Assembly (NCBI GenBank): GCA_020853975.1
Contig: JADYXW010000012.1
Location: 1 to 57,136 of the forward strand
Length of the DNA: 57,136 bases
Direction of reading: 5' to 3'
DNA from: Phycisphaerales bacterium
Lineage (GTDB): Bacteria; Planctomycetota; Phycisphaerae; Phycisphaerales; UBA1924
Shown here: piece by piece, positions 36,301-45,671 of the stretch
How the letters are laid out: each line of letters opens with the position of its first letter
Position numbering within the stretch: the stretch's first letter is position 1
The notes under the pieces: generated by a model
Told to the model about the DNA's origin: nothing
Databases searched by the model: none
What the model saw: only the letters and a program-made list of their open reading frames with translations
Position numbers and translations under genes: made by a program

Positions 36301-37320
36301 ATGGCGCACCCGAGCATGAGCACACCCCAGCCTACGCCCTTTTCGGGTGAACCCCCGGCCAACGACCGCGACCCGGTCCTGCCCCCATCCCTCGGGCACC
36401 TCACTCTCCGCTATCTCCGAAACGCCTTCGTCGTCGCCCTCCTCGCCTCGTTCATGCTCCACCTCTCCGGCTTCGCCCTCTCGCGCATCATCCCCGTGCG
36501 CTGGGGTGGTGGGGGTGGTGCCCCCGGCGCCGCGCAGGCAGAGCCCGTCGAGATGGCCGTGATAAGCCTCGCCGAACTCGCCCAGGTTGAGAACGCGGCG
36601 ATCTCGCTCGAAACCCCCGCCGTGCCCGACGCGCTCCCGCAGATCACCACCGAACTGCCCGCGGTTGGCGATTCCGGACCGGGCGACGATTCCCAGGGCT
36701 TCGGCAGCGACCTGGGCGAGGTCGGCCCGCTCGCCGGGGGCGGCGACATCGGCGAGGGCGCCGGCATGGGGCTCGGGGGCTCGGGAGGTGGCGGCACCTC
36801 CTTCTTCGGCGTCGAGGCCCAAGGAAATCGCTTCGCGTTCATCATCGACGTCTCGGGCTCCATGGCCGGCCTCAAGCTCGATCTCCTCAAGCGTGAGCTC
36901 ATCCGCTCCGTGGACGGCCTGCTCGAAACCTCCGAGTTCATTGTCGTCCAGTATTCCGACCCGCAGAATGTGCTGGTCGTAGGCGAGGTCAAGGGCTGGC
37001 AGACAGCCTCTCCCTCCGCCAAGCGCGCCATGCGCGCCCACGTCACCCTGCTCGAGTCGCAGGGAAACACCTGCCCGCTCCCTGCCTTCGAGCTCCTCGC
37101 CGCAACCCCACCGAGGCCCGATGTCGTCTACTTCCTGACGGACGGCGACTTCAGCGGCGACCCGGACCAGATCACTGTCGACATCATCAAACTCGCCAAG
37201 CCGTGGCGTGCCCCCGTTCACACGATCTGCCTCGACACCCAGGCCAGCGAGCAACGCATGCGCCGCATCGCGCGCGAGACCCGCGGGACCTTCACCCTCC
37301 TCGCCGGAGGGTCCCCATGA
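36301..37320 (+). CDS. Membrane protein with von Willebrand A domain (first gene of ExbBD operon)
   Basis: 339 residues. A membrane helix (about 40-60, NAFVVALLASFMLHLSGFAL) is followed by a linker rich in Gly and acidic residues (about 75-175), then a vWA domain from about 178. The MIDAS motif is DVSGSM (FAFIIDVSGSMAGL), the Thr-position block is GNTCPLPAFELL, and the Asp is in FLTDGDFSGD. The N-terminal topology resembles TonB-type partner proteins of ExbBD systems. It heads an eight-gene operon with four-base overlaps. ATG at 36301 or 36316 (MSTPQP) may be used. Confidence 0.85.
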   Translation: MAHPSMSTPQPTPFSGEPPANDRDPVLPPSLGHLTLRYLRNAFVVALLASFMLHLSGFALSRIIPVRWGGGGGAPGAAQAEPVEMAVISLAELAQVENAAISLETPAVPDALPQITTELPAVGDSGPGDDSQGFGSDLGEVGPLAGGGDIGEGAGMGLGGSGGGGTSFFGVEAQGNRFAFIIDVSGSMAGLKLDLLKRELIRSVDGLLETSEFIVVQYSDPQNVLVVGEVKGWQTASPSAKRAMRAHVTLLESQGNTCPLPAFELLAATPPRPDVVYFLTDGDFSGDPDQITVDIIKLAKPWRAPVHTICLDTQASEQRMRRIARETRGTFTLLAGGSP

Positions 37321-38480
37321 CCGCGCCACATCCGCAACTCCTCGCGACCCTGGCCGCGGCGGCGTTGACGCAGGCCATCCTTGCCCAGGTGCAGTGGCGT
37401 GCGGGCTGCGACCCGGGCGCCGGCGTCACGGTGATCGGCCTCGAGCCCCGGGGGGTCCTTGTCCGCACGCCGGCCGCGGGCGAGCGGGTCATCCCTCTGG
37501 ACTGCGTCGCAGATGTCCGGGGTCCCATGAGGGATCAGTGGATCCCGCTCGCGCAAGAGGCGGAGCAGGCCTGGCGGGGCCGTGCCCGCCTGGAGCGTGG
37601 TGACTTTGCCGGCGCCGAAGACCTGCTCGAGCCGCTCTACCTTCGTCACGCGGCAGAGCCCGGGCCCTTCGCGGCGCGCCTGGCCCGCGCCGTCATGTCG
37701 TGCCGGCTCGCGCGCGGCGCGATCACGCAGGCGGTGCCCCCCATGCTCGGCGTGGCGGGGGGTGAGCCCGTGGCGCCGCCCCGGGTGCCCACCGGGCCCG
37801 GAGAGCTTGACCCCGACCTGCTCTACGACGACGCGTGGGGTCTCTCGCCCCTGCTCGCCCCAGTCTTCGTCCGCCTCCCCGCGGTTCAGGCGCTCGCGCA
37901 CGGCCCATGGCCTTCGAAGTCGGGAATCTCGGGCCGGGGGGCAGCCCTCGCCGCGATCTACGAGGCCGCCGCAAAGCACGAGACGGGACTTCCAGTTGCC
38001 CTCGGAGCCAGGCCAGATTCCGACGCCGGCGCTGCCCTTGCCTACGACGTGGTCGCGGCGCGCCTGGGAAGCCCGGAGCAGGTCTCGGCGGCCCGCGCCG
38101 CCCTCCGCGAGCGGCTGTCCCAGCCCGCCCCGGACTGGGTCAGCGTCTGGTGCCGCACCGCCCTGGGTCGCTCGATGATCAACGACGCCGACACCGACAC
38201 CCGCTGGCTGGGCGTCGCAGAGTTGCTCCGTGTGCCGGCGATGTCGGAGCGTTCCCAGCCCTACCTCACGGGCGTCTGCCTTGCCCAGGCTGCCGTCACG
38301 CTGGAAGAGCTGGGCGACCCTCGCGGGGCCGCAACCCTCGCCCGTGAGTTCGAGGGCCGCTTCCCGGGCCACCCCGTGCTTCAGTGGGAGCCCCTGCAGC
38401 GCATCGCGCGCCGTCCGCCCGGCACCCCCACAGGCCCAACGCCCGCCCTGCCCCCAACGTCCTCCGGAGACCCCCCTTGA
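37317..38480 (+). CDS. Secreted conserved protein, operon gene 2
   Basis: 387 residues. It begins with a signal-like helix (LLATLAAAALTQAILA), a short beta-rich part (VTVIGLEPRGVLVRTPAAGE) and then a long helical Ala/Leu-rich region (RARLERGDFAGAEDLLEPLY) suggestive of TPR-like repeats. The tail is Pro-rich. No family recognised. ATGA overlap with the vWA gene and TTGA overlap with the ExbB-like gene show strict co-translation, so a structural role in the same complex is likely. Confidence 0.7.
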   Translation: MTAPHPQLLATLAAAALTQAILAQVQWRAGCDPGAGVTVIGLEPRGVLVRTPAAGERVIPLDCVADVRGPMRDQWIPLAQEAEQAWRGRARLERGDFAGAEDLLEPLYLRHAAEPGPFAARLARAVMSCRLARGAITQAVPPMLGVAGGEPVAPPRVPTGPGELDPDLLYDDAWGLSPLLAPVFVRLPAVQALAHGPWPSKSGISGRGAALAAIYEAAAKHETGLPVALGARPDSDAGAALAYDVVAARLGSPEQVSAARAALRERLSQPAPDWVSVWCRTALGRSMINDADTDTRWLGVAELLRVPAMSERSQPYLTGVCLAQAAVTLEELGDPRGAATLAREFEGRFPGHPVLQWEPLQRIARRPPGTPTGPTPALPPTSSGDPP

Positions 38481-39256
38481 CGCACCTCCCGCTTTCGCCC
38501 CTGCTCGCGCTGGCGCAGGACCAGGCCGCCGCCAGCGCCACCAAGTCGCTCTTCGACTACATCCGCGCGGGCGGCGTGATGGGCTACATCCTGCTCGCCC
38601 TCTCGTTCGCCGCCGTCACGCTCATGATCGTGTGCGTGATCCGCCTCAGGCTGGCCAGCTGGGCGCCGCCGACGGTGGTCGAGGGGCTGGGCAGACTCCT
38701 CCGAGATCACGACATCTCCGGTGCGCAGAAGTTCTGTGCCGACCCCGCCAACGAGTGTTTCACGACCGCGGTCGTGGGCACCGCGCTCGCCCGATGCTCG
38801 CGCTCGGTCTTCGGGTTCCTCGAACTCCGCGCCGCGCTCGAAGAGGCCGGCCAGGTCGAGACCGACCGCCAGCACAAGCCGCTGGACTTTGTCGCCCTCG
38901 TCGCGGCGCTTGGCCCCATGCTCGGGCTGCTGGGCACGGTCATCGGGCTCATCGGAGCGTTCGGCAGCCTCGCGGAGCTCGAGGGCGCCGCCCGCTCCAA
39001 GGAACTTGCGGGGTTCATGGCGCTGGCGCTCGTGAACACGGCGCAGGGACTTGCCGTCGCCATCCCGTGCACCGCGTTTTATGCCGCGTACAAGCGCCGG
39101 GTTGATCGCCTTGCCACCGACGCCGCCAGGCTCGTGGAAGACCTCGCGATGCCCCTGGAGGGCAAGCAGGCCGGTCCCAAGCCGGTGCCGGCCCGGCCCG
39201 GCCAGCGCCCGCCCGCCCCGGCGCCCCGCCCCGCCCCCGGAGTCGCGCCCCAGTGA
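38477..39256 (+). CDS. MotA/TolQ/ExbB proton-channel family protein
   Basis: 259 residues with three membrane helices (about 31-56, 133-158, 175-198). The family block is LVAALGPMLGLLGTVIGLIG, followed by FMALALVNTAQGLAVAIPCT, the Thr/Ala-lined helix that forms the proton path. The start is TTG at 38477, set by the TTGA overlap with the preceding stop and by the length of the N-terminus before the first helix. The tail is Pro-rich. It would form a motor with the two ExbD-like proteins encoded next. Confidence 0.9.
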   Translation: MTHLPLSPLLALAQDQAAASATKSLFDYIRAGGVMGYILLALSFAAVTLMIVCVIRLRLASWAPPTVVEGLGRLLRDHDISGAQKFCADPANECFTTAVVGTALARCSRSVFGFLELRAALEEAGQVETDRQHKPLDFVALVAALGPMLGLLGTVIGLIGAFGSLAELEGAARSKELAGFMALALVNTAQGLAVAIPCTAFYAAYKRRVDRLATDAARLVEDLAMPLEGKQAGPKPVPARPGQRPPAPAPRPAPGVAPQ

Positions 39257-39675
39257 AGTTCGCCAAGGCAGACCATCCCGACGAGGCGAGGTTCGACATC
39301 ACCGCCATGGTCGATATCGTGCTGCTGCTCATCATCTTCTTTTCGTTCACGGCGCAGTTCGGCCGCACGCTCCTCTCGCCCGTCGATCTGCCCCGCGAGA
39401 AGGGGGCCCCGGTGCCCACCGCCGCGTCACACGCCGTTGTGATCGACCTTACCAGTACGGGCGACACCCTCGTCATGGGCAAGCAGGTCGACTCTCAGTG
39501 GCTTCTGCAGGCGCTGGCCCGTGATGTTCGCGCCGCGGGCGGGCCCGAGAAGCTCGATGTACTCGTCCGCGCCGACCGCAGGTGCGCCGCCTCCCACCTG
39601 AACAACCTCGCCGCGGCTCTCGCCTCCCAGGGCATCCGGGGCTGGAAGCTGGCGACCTCGGAGGTCGGGCCTTGA
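39253..39675 (+). CDS. ExbD/TolR-family protein 1
   Basis: 140 residues with a cytoplasmic start (MKFAKADHPDEARFDITAMV), one membrane helix (about 19-37, VDIVLLLIIFFSFTAQF) that carries the essential Asp (Asp 21), and a periplasmic domain with VLVRADRRCAASHLNNLAAA, the usual end block of ExbD. GTG start overlaps the ExbB-like stop (GTGA). The partner of the ExbB-like protein in a proton-driven stator. Confidence 0.9.
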   Translation: MKFAKADHPDEARFDITAMVDIVLLLIIFFSFTAQFGRTLLSPVDLPREKGAPVPTAASHAVVIDLTSTGDTLVMGKQVDSQWLLQALARDVRAAGGPEKLDVLVRADRRCAASHLNNLAAALASQGIRGWKLATSEVGP

Positions 39676-40094
39676 ACTTCAACCGCCGAGGCCGCCGCAA
39701 GAAGGGCATGGTCATCCAGCCCCTCCCCCTCGTCGCGTTCATCGACGTCGTGCTGTTCCTGCTGCTCTACTTTGTCTTTGCCTCAGACCTCACGCCCCCC
39801 GAGTCGCAGCTCGCTACCACGCTCCGCACCGACTCCAAGGGCCGAGCCCAGGGCGCGAGCCTCCTCCCGCAGATCGTCCGCGTCGAGCCCTCGCCCGCCG
39901 GCCCGCGGTTCCGCGTGGGCGACCGGCTCATCCCCGACCGCGCGTCGCTCGAGTCGATCCTCCGCCAGTTGCCCCTGGAGGCGGGGCTGGTCATCCGCGT
40001 GGACGGCGCGGTCCCGGTCGAGGCCGCCGCCGCCGCTATTTCAGCGGGCAAGGCCGCGGGCTTCACGAAGATCTCCTATGTCGCAGGCCGGTAG
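39672..40094 (+). CDS. ExbD/TolR-family protein 2
   Basis: 140 residues, a second ExbD paralogue. The membrane helix (about 17-36, LPLVAFIDVVLFLLLYFVF) holds the Asp in FIDVV, and the periplasmic domain ends LVIRVDGAVPVEAAAAAISA, then GFTKISYVAG. The TTG start at 39672 overlaps the stop of the first ExbD gene (TTGA). Two different ExbD subunits next to one ExbB subunit suggest a heteromeric stator. Confidence 0.85.
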   Translation: MNFNRRGRRKKGMVIQPLPLVAFIDVVLFLLLYFVFASDLTPPESQLATTLRTDSKGRAQGASLLPQIVRVEPSPAGPRFRVGDRLIPDRASLESILRQLPLEAGLVIRVDGAVPVEAAAAAISAGKAAGFTKISYVAGR

Positions 40095-42747
40095 AGCCAT
40101 CCCCGCGATCCTGCTCGGCGCGTGCCTTCTCGCCCTCCCGGCGCGCGCGCAGTCCGACGCTGACGCGCACCTGGAGTCATACCTCACCGATCACGAGCTC
40201 TGGGGCGTGCTCGGGGCGCACCTCCGCCGTCAGATGGCCGAGGGCGACGCCGACACCCGTCTCGCCGCGGCAGAACAGCTCGGCCGCCTGTACGTTCGGA
40301 TGCTGACCGAGGCGACCACCCGCGAGGCGCGGGAGCAGCTGGAGGCACACGCGCGGGCCCTGCTCGCGCAGGTCCCCGAGGCGGAGTCCTTCGAGCTCCG
40401 CATGAACCTCGCCAAGGCGGAGTACCTTCCCGTTGAGGAGATCGTCGAGCAGGACCGGCTGCGCATGGCCTCCGAGGACAATCGCGCCGAGGCGCTGCGC
40501 GTCCTGAGGCACGTGGGCCCGCTGCTCGACGAGATCGCAACCAAGGTGGGCCGCCGGGTCGAGCAGCTCGAACGCCGCGAGACTCAGGTCACCGACGACG
40601 CCGCCGAGGCCCTTCGGACCGAGCTCGCCGACGCGCGGCGGGTGCGGTCTCTCGCCCGGTACTACGCGGGCTGGGCGCGCTACTACACCGCCGTGCTCTC
40701 GAACCAGCCCGCCGGCGCCGCCCGCGCGCTCGAGGACTTCGGGTTCATCCTCAACGCGGTCCCCGGCAAGGCCGCCAGCGTTGAGCGTGTGCCCGAGAAC
40801 CTCCTCCGCTTCGAGCACGTCGCGCGCGCTGCCATAGGTTGCGCGCTCTGCAACTCTCTGCTCGGCCGCGACACCGAAGCAAACCGTTGGCTCGACGCCG
40901 TGGAAACCGCGGAGGGCGTCCCACCCGGCGTGACGGACCAGCTCTTCTCGCGGCGGCTGCTCGTGTACGCCTCCGCCGCCCGCTGGGCCGACGCCGATGC
41001 GCTCGTTCGTGCCCACCGGCGTGGCCCGGACAACGCCCCGCGCGCGCTTACGGTCGCCGAGGCGCGCCTGCTCGCGGTGCTCGCCCTTCAGGCCCCGTCC
41101 AACGAGGCCCTCCGCCCGGGCACCCGAGCCGCCGCCGAACGCCTCGCGCAGGAGGCGCTGGGCGACCTGGTCCGCCAGGGCGAGATCGGCCACATCCTCA
41201 GTCTCGTCCGCCTCTTCGGCACCGCGCCCATCGGCGAGACCGGCTTCATCGTCTCCTATGTCGCGGGCTTGCAGGACTACGAGCAGGCGCGGGCGGCTCA
41301 CCAGGCCGCGGGGGGCAACGCCGACAGGCCCGCCACCGACCCCGCCCTCATCAACCATTACAGACAGGCCGCGGGTCTTCTCCAGGGCGCCGTCACCAGC
41401 GCGGATGCCCAGGCCTTCCCGCAGGAACTCCCGAGGGCGCTCATCCGCCAGGGCCTGGCGCTCTACTACGCGGGCGACCTGCTCCGCGCCGCCGAGGTCT
41501 TCGAGAAGGCCGCGGAGAGAGCGTCGGGTGGGACATCGCGTCGCGATGCCCTCTGGTACGCCATCGTCGCGCTCGACCGCGCGATCGAAGAGGGTCTCCT
41601 CAGCGCCGTCGAGCCCCGCGACCGCATCGCCACGCTCTATCTCAAGGAGTACCCGGGGACCGACGAGGCCGCCAGGCTCATCCTGCGTCAGGCCGGTGCC
41701 GACCGCCTCTCCGACCGTCAGAGCATCGACATCCTCCTCAAGGTCCCGCCGGACTCTCCCCTCCACCAGGCCGCCCGCCGCCAGGCTGCGCGCCTGCTCT
41801 ACCAGCAGTACCGGCGCACGTCGGGCAGCGAGCGAGATTTCGCGGCGGTCCGATTCGCCGACGTCGCGGAGCCCATGGCCCGCACCGCGCACCAGTCCGC
41901 GCTCGCCGCCACCGACGAGCCCGCCCGAGAGGCCGCCGCCGCTCTCCTCCTCCACGCGAGGCAACTCCTCGACGCCCTCCTGGGCGTCACGAGCCCGGAC
42001 CTCCAGCGCGTCGACTCAATCTTCGCGATGCTCGACGCCGTCGCGGCCTTCCATGGCCTCGACCTCGCGCCCGTCCGGGCCGAACTCACCTTCCGGCGTC
42101 TCCAGGTCGCGCTCGCCAAGGCCGACGAGGCCGGCGCCCAGTCGCTGGTCGACGAACTCCGCTCCGCGCCCGACGCCACGTTCTCTCTGGCGGCCGACCG
42201 TCTCATGTTCCGGCGCGCGCTCGACCGCGAACGCGCCGATCCCGACTCCCCGGCCCACGCGCGCCAGGTCGTGCGTCACGGCGTGCGCCTCCTCGAGCAC
42301 GCCGGCCCCGGCGCCAAGGACGCGGTCTCCTCCACCGTGCGAGAGGCCGTCGCCGCCGCCGCCTTCCGGCTCCATGCCTCCACGCCGGACCCGCTGATGC
42401 GAGACCTCGCCATCAGGCTCGACCGCGAGCAGTTGGAGCTCGGCAAGCGCACGGCGCCATCGCTGCGTCGCCTCGCGGTGCTGCTCGAACAGACCTCCGA
42501 TCCCGACGGGGCCCGCGCCCTGTGGGAAGAACTCCTCCAGGGGCTGCCGTCCAAGTCGCTCGCGTGGTACGAGGCCCGCTACCACTCGCTGAGGTTGCTC
42601 GCCCGCGTCTCGCCATCGGACGCTGCGACGGTGCTCCGCCAGCACCGCCTGCTCAACCCCGAGCCCGCCCCGGAGCCGTGGGACGCCCGGCTCCGTGAGC
42701 TCGAAGCAACCCTCCCCGCCCCCGCGCTACGGGAGGGCTCCAAGTGA
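40078..42747 (+). CDS. Large secreted helical-repeat (TPR-like) protein
   Basis: 889 residues. Signal peptide at the start (RAIPAILLGACLLALPARAQ), then an almost wholly helical protein with TPR-like segments (LIRQGLALYYAGDLLRAAEV, DPDGARALWEELLQGLPSKS) and no catalytic motif seen. The start at 40078 overlaps the preceding ExbD gene by 17 bases, the only longer overlap of this operon. It probably acts in the periplasm as the scaffold or load of the ExbBD motor; that is inference. Confidence 0.78.
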   Translation: MSQAGRAIPAILLGACLLALPARAQSDADAHLESYLTDHELWGVLGAHLRRQMAEGDADTRLAAAEQLGRLYVRMLTEATTREAREQLEAHARALLAQVPEAESFELRMNLAKAEYLPVEEIVEQDRLRMASEDNRAEALRVLRHVGPLLDEIATKVGRRVEQLERRETQVTDDAAEALRTELADARRVRSLARYYAGWARYYTAVLSNQPAGAARALEDFGFILNAVPGKAASVERVPENLLRFEHVARAAIGCALCNSLLGRDTEANRWLDAVETAEGVPPGVTDQLFSRRLLVYASAARWADADALVRAHRRGPDNAPRALTVAEARLLAVLALQAPSNEALRPGTRAAAERLAQEALGDLVRQGEIGHILSLVRLFGTAPIGETGFIVSYVAGLQDYEQARAAHQAAGGNADRPATDPALINHYRQAAGLLQGAVTSADAQAFPQELPRALIRQGLALYYAGDLLRAAEVFEKAAERASGGTSRRDALWYAIVALDRAIEEGLLSAVEPRDRIATLYLKEYPGTDEAARLILRQAGADRLSDRQSIDILLKVPPDSPLHQAARRQAARLLYQQYRRTSGSERDFAAVRFADVAEPMARTAHQSALAATDEPAREAAAALLLHARQLLDALLGVTSPDLQRVDSIFAMLDAVAAFHGLDLAPVRAELTFRRLQVALAKADEAGAQSLVDELRSAPDATFSLAADRLMFRRALDRERADPDSPAHARQVVRHGVRLLEHAGPGAKDAVSSTVREAVAAAAFRLHASTPDPLMRDLAIRLDREQLELGKRTAPSLRRLAVLLEQTSDPDGARALWEELLQGLPSKSLAWYEARYHSLRLLARVSPSDAATVLRQHRLLNPEPAPEPWDARLRELEATLPAPALREGSK

Positions 42748-45671
42748 CGGCTCCCATCAACCAGTTCCTTGGCCCAGAGGTCGACCCGGAGAGCCCTCTC
42801 TCGCTCCTCGCGGTCGATCCTGCAACGCTCACCGACGAAGTCGTCATCGCCGCGTTGCGTGCCCGCCTCGCCGTCCTCGCCGACCACCCGCGCTCGGAAT
42901 CTCCCGAGGCCGACGAGGTGAGGCTTCTGCTTCATGCTGCCGCAGCCCGCCTCCTCGACCCTGCCTTGCGCTGGGAGTACGCATCCTCTGCCCCGGAGCG
43001 CCCCGCGGGCGAGGGCCCCCAGAGCGCCGAAGCCGCCGTGCTCCTGACCCTCGGCATGTTCGGCGGATGGAATCGGGAATCCCTCCGCCGCCTCATGCTC
43101 ATCGCCGAATCTCAGGGCATCTCGCAGCAACAACTCATCGAGCTTGTGCAGGGACTTGGCGCCGGCGGTCACTCACCCGGTGCAGCCATCGGCCCGGGCA
43201 CCGCCTCTTCACGCTCCGCCTCACCCGTGGCGCGGGCCACCATCGGATCCCGCCCGACCGAGGCTGCGCCGGTTCCCAGCCCTGCGGGGCCCGCCCACTC
43301 GGGCGCGCCGGCCCCCACCCGCGCAGACGCCGAGCCTTGGCCGACTCCGGCGCACGTGGATCCAGTCGTCGGCATCGTCAAAGGCGCTGGAGTCGCCGTT
43401 GTAGCCGGGCTGCTCGGCCTCATCGCCGTCGGCGCAGTGATCGTCATCTATCTGGACGACCGCACTCCCCCTGCGCCGGCCCCGCAGCAGACCCGGCAGG
43501 ACCCGCCGAGCGCGCCGGTGGGGCCGGTGGCGACTGCTCCCTCCGGCGCCGGGCCCGTGACCAAGACCCCGCAACCCGGCGCGCCCCCGGATGCACCCCA
43601 GAAGGAACTCTTTCCCGCGCCCGACCCAGGGGCAACCCCGGCGCCCGCGTCCCCGCCCCGGGAACGAGTGGGGGACTTTGGCGACGTGCTCCGGGGCCTG
43701 TCCGCGGCCAACGCCGGACTCTCGATCGACCGCCCCCAGGCGCTGCGAGACTTCGCCGCCGCCGCCGCCGCCTGCGCGCGTGAATGGACCGGCGCCCCCG
43801 CGGACGCGCAGACCGCCGCGCTCAACCAGATACTGGACTTCGTCTACCGCGTGTCGAACGACCCCGCGGACACGCGGGCGGCGCTCGTCGCGGTGCTCCC
43901 GCCGCCGCTCCCCGCCGGCCCCCCGCCCGCAAAGGACATCGCTCCGCTCACGTGGTCCGCGGGTGTGCTGGCGAGGCTCTCCCGAGAGCGTGAACTCCCC
44001 TCGCCCGCGCGCGAAGAGGTCCGCACGGCGCTCGCGCGGGTATTCCCCCCTTCGAGGCCTCTGGGCGAGTCGTCCCTCAGGGCGGGGGTGACGAGCTACC
44101 TGATGTCGCTCCCCGATTCTCTGATGTCCGCGGAGGCCGAGGCCGACCCCAAGGCCACCGCCTTGTCCTGGGCCGCGTGGCAGAAGGTTTCCGACGCCAT
44201 CGCCGCCGGAGACGCCGCGCTCGCCCAGCGCCTCCGTCTCGCGGCTCTCGACAAGCTCCTCACCGAAGGCCCGGAGCCGAATCAGAGTCAGGTGGTCCTC
44301 GACGCGATCTCTTCCCTCACCTCGTCGCTCACCTGGCGCCGCGACGAACAGTCACGGCGGGCGCTCCTCCGCTGGTTTGACTCGCGCGAAGTCAGCACCG
44401 CCGACCTCTTCGCGCTCACCAGCACGCTCGCCACGCGCAGCAGCGCCGAGGGCGTGGACTACTCCATGGCCCTCTCGGCGGCCGCGACCGACGCCCAGCG
44501 TGCCGAGCTCCGGGCTCGCTACGCCTCGGTGTGGAACCTGGACACCGAAGAGGCCCGCGGCACCGTCATCGATCGGTTCGCTTCCGCCGCTCGAGAGGCC
44601 CTCTCCGCCGAGGCGAGTAGGCCCGCCGACGAGTTCCCCTCGACCGATCTCGCCCGCGCCGCGCAGCTCGCGACCATCGCGGACGCGGGCGCCAAGGTCT
44701 GGAAGGGCAACACGGAAGGCGCCGCCGCCGCCTTCGCCGCTATCGAGACCATCATCGCCCCGCAGACGTTCGGGGTGCCGACGGCGCCCGGCTCCCGCCC
44801 CTGGTACATCGACGTGAGCGGCGTACCCCCCGGCCAGGGCTGGGCCGCGCGCTACCTCGCCGCCAACCAGCACGTCGCAAACCGGCGTGAAATCCTCTCG
44901 CAGGTCGCGCAGGCGCCATCACCCGGAGAAGCCGAGATCCTCGTGCAGGAGGCCTGCCGGGGCTCCCCGGCGCAGATCAGGACCGCCGCCCGCGAGCTCG
45001 TCGACCGCTACTCCGCTCACCCGACCGTGGTGAACGCGCTCCTGGAGTTCCTGCCCTCGCTCCCGCCCACGCGCGATAACGCGGACCTCGTCCGCCGCGT
45101 CGCGGGCTCCGCGCCTCCCTCGCCCCGTGACCCGTCCTTCCGCCCTGTCGTTCGGCGGCTGCTGGTGGAGCGACTGATCGAGCTCCTCGCGAGCAGCGCC
45201 GACCGGGGTTTCGCCGACGGCGCCGCGCAGCATCTTGCGCTGGCCTACGCCTCGCGCGACCTCTCCGCACCCGCCCCGGAACCCGACCCCGCCCAGCCCG
45301 CCCCAGCGCCCATCGACGCGGAGACCGCCGTGGAGATGGAAGTCGCTCGCCTCTCGCATGAGGCCCGCAGCCTGGTGCCCTCGGGCAAGGAGCCCTTCAC
45401 TCTGCCGTCGCTCGAGGCGGCCCGATCGGCGCGCAGCCGGGTGGCCTCGGGCCGGGTCCAGGCCTTCGCCGCGGGCCAGATCGATGCTTTCGAACTGCTC
45501 GCCTGGGTATGCGTCGCAGAGCGCCCGAGCCGCGCGGACCAGGTCGCGGAGATCGTCCGTGAAGTGACTGACGCCCGGCGCACCGCGCCGCACATTTATT
45601 CCCAGTGCCGCGCCGTCGAGCGAGCCAACCTTCGCCTGTGGCTCCTCCGATTCGGACTCGCCGAGCAATGA
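42744..45671 (+). CDS. Large single-pass membrane protein, operon gene 7
   Basis: 975 residues, unknown family. A helical N-terminal domain (LAVDPATLTDEVVIAALRAR, LLLHAAAARLLDPALRWEYA) is followed by a Pro/Ala-rich linker (about 145-205), one membrane helix (about 213-236), another Pro-rich linker, and a very long helical C-terminal part (about 300-975) with HEAT/TPR-like character. The first 80 residues have a J-domain-like layout but no HPD motif. The GTG start overlaps the preceding stop. Topology suggests a small cytoplasmic head and a large periplasmic body, or the reverse. Confidence 0.75.
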   Translation: MTAPINQFLGPEVDPESPLSLLAVDPATLTDEVVIAALRARLAVLADHPRSESPEADEVRLLLHAAAARLLDPALRWEYASSAPERPAGEGPQSAEAAVLLTLGMFGGWNRESLRRLMLIAESQGISQQQLIELVQGLGAGGHSPGAAIGPGTASSRSASPVARATIGSRPTEAAPVPSPAGPAHSGAPAPTRADAEPWPTPAHVDPVVGIVKGAGVAVVAGLLGLIAVGAVIVIYLDDRTPPAPAPQQTRQDPPSAPVGPVATAPSGAGPVTKTPQPGAPPDAPQKELFPAPDPGATPAPASPPRERVGDFGDVLRGLSAANAGLSIDRPQALRDFAAAAAACAREWTGAPADAQTAALNQILDFVYRVSNDPADTRAALVAVLPPPLPAGPPPAKDIAPLTWSAGVLARLSRERELPSPAREEVRTALARVFPPSRPLGESSLRAGVTSYLMSLPDSLMSAEAEADPKATALSWAAWQKVSDAIAAGDAALAQRLRLAALDKLLTEGPEPNQSQVVLDAISSLTSSLTWRRDEQSRRALLRWFDSREVSTADLFALTSTLATRSSAEGVDYSMALSAAATDAQRAELRARYASVWNLDTEEARGTVIDRFASAAREALSAEASRPADEFPSTDLARAAQLATIADAGAKVWKGNTEGAAAAFAAIETIIAPQTFGVPTAPGSRPWYIDVSGVPPGQGWAARYLAANQHVANRREILSQVAQAPSPGEAEILVQEACRGSPAQIRTAARELVDRYSAHPTVVNALLEFLPSLPPTRDNADLVRRVAGSAPPSPRDPSFRPVVRRLLVERLIELLASSADRGFADGAAQHLALAYASRDLSAPAPEPDPAQPAPAPIDAETAVEMEVARLSHEARSLVPSGKEPFTLPSLEAARSARSRVASGRVQAFAAGQIDAFELLAWVCVAERPSRADQVAEIVREVTDARRTAPHIYSQCRAVERANLRLWLLRFGLAEQ

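Noticed and set aside
40177..41964. Open frame of 595 codons on the minus strand
   Set aside because: Antisense of the 889-residue TPR-like gene; composition typical of a shadow and no ribosome site.
42744..42990. Possible J-domain at the start of the 975-residue protein
   Set aside because: The helix layout is similar, but the essential HPD motif is absent.
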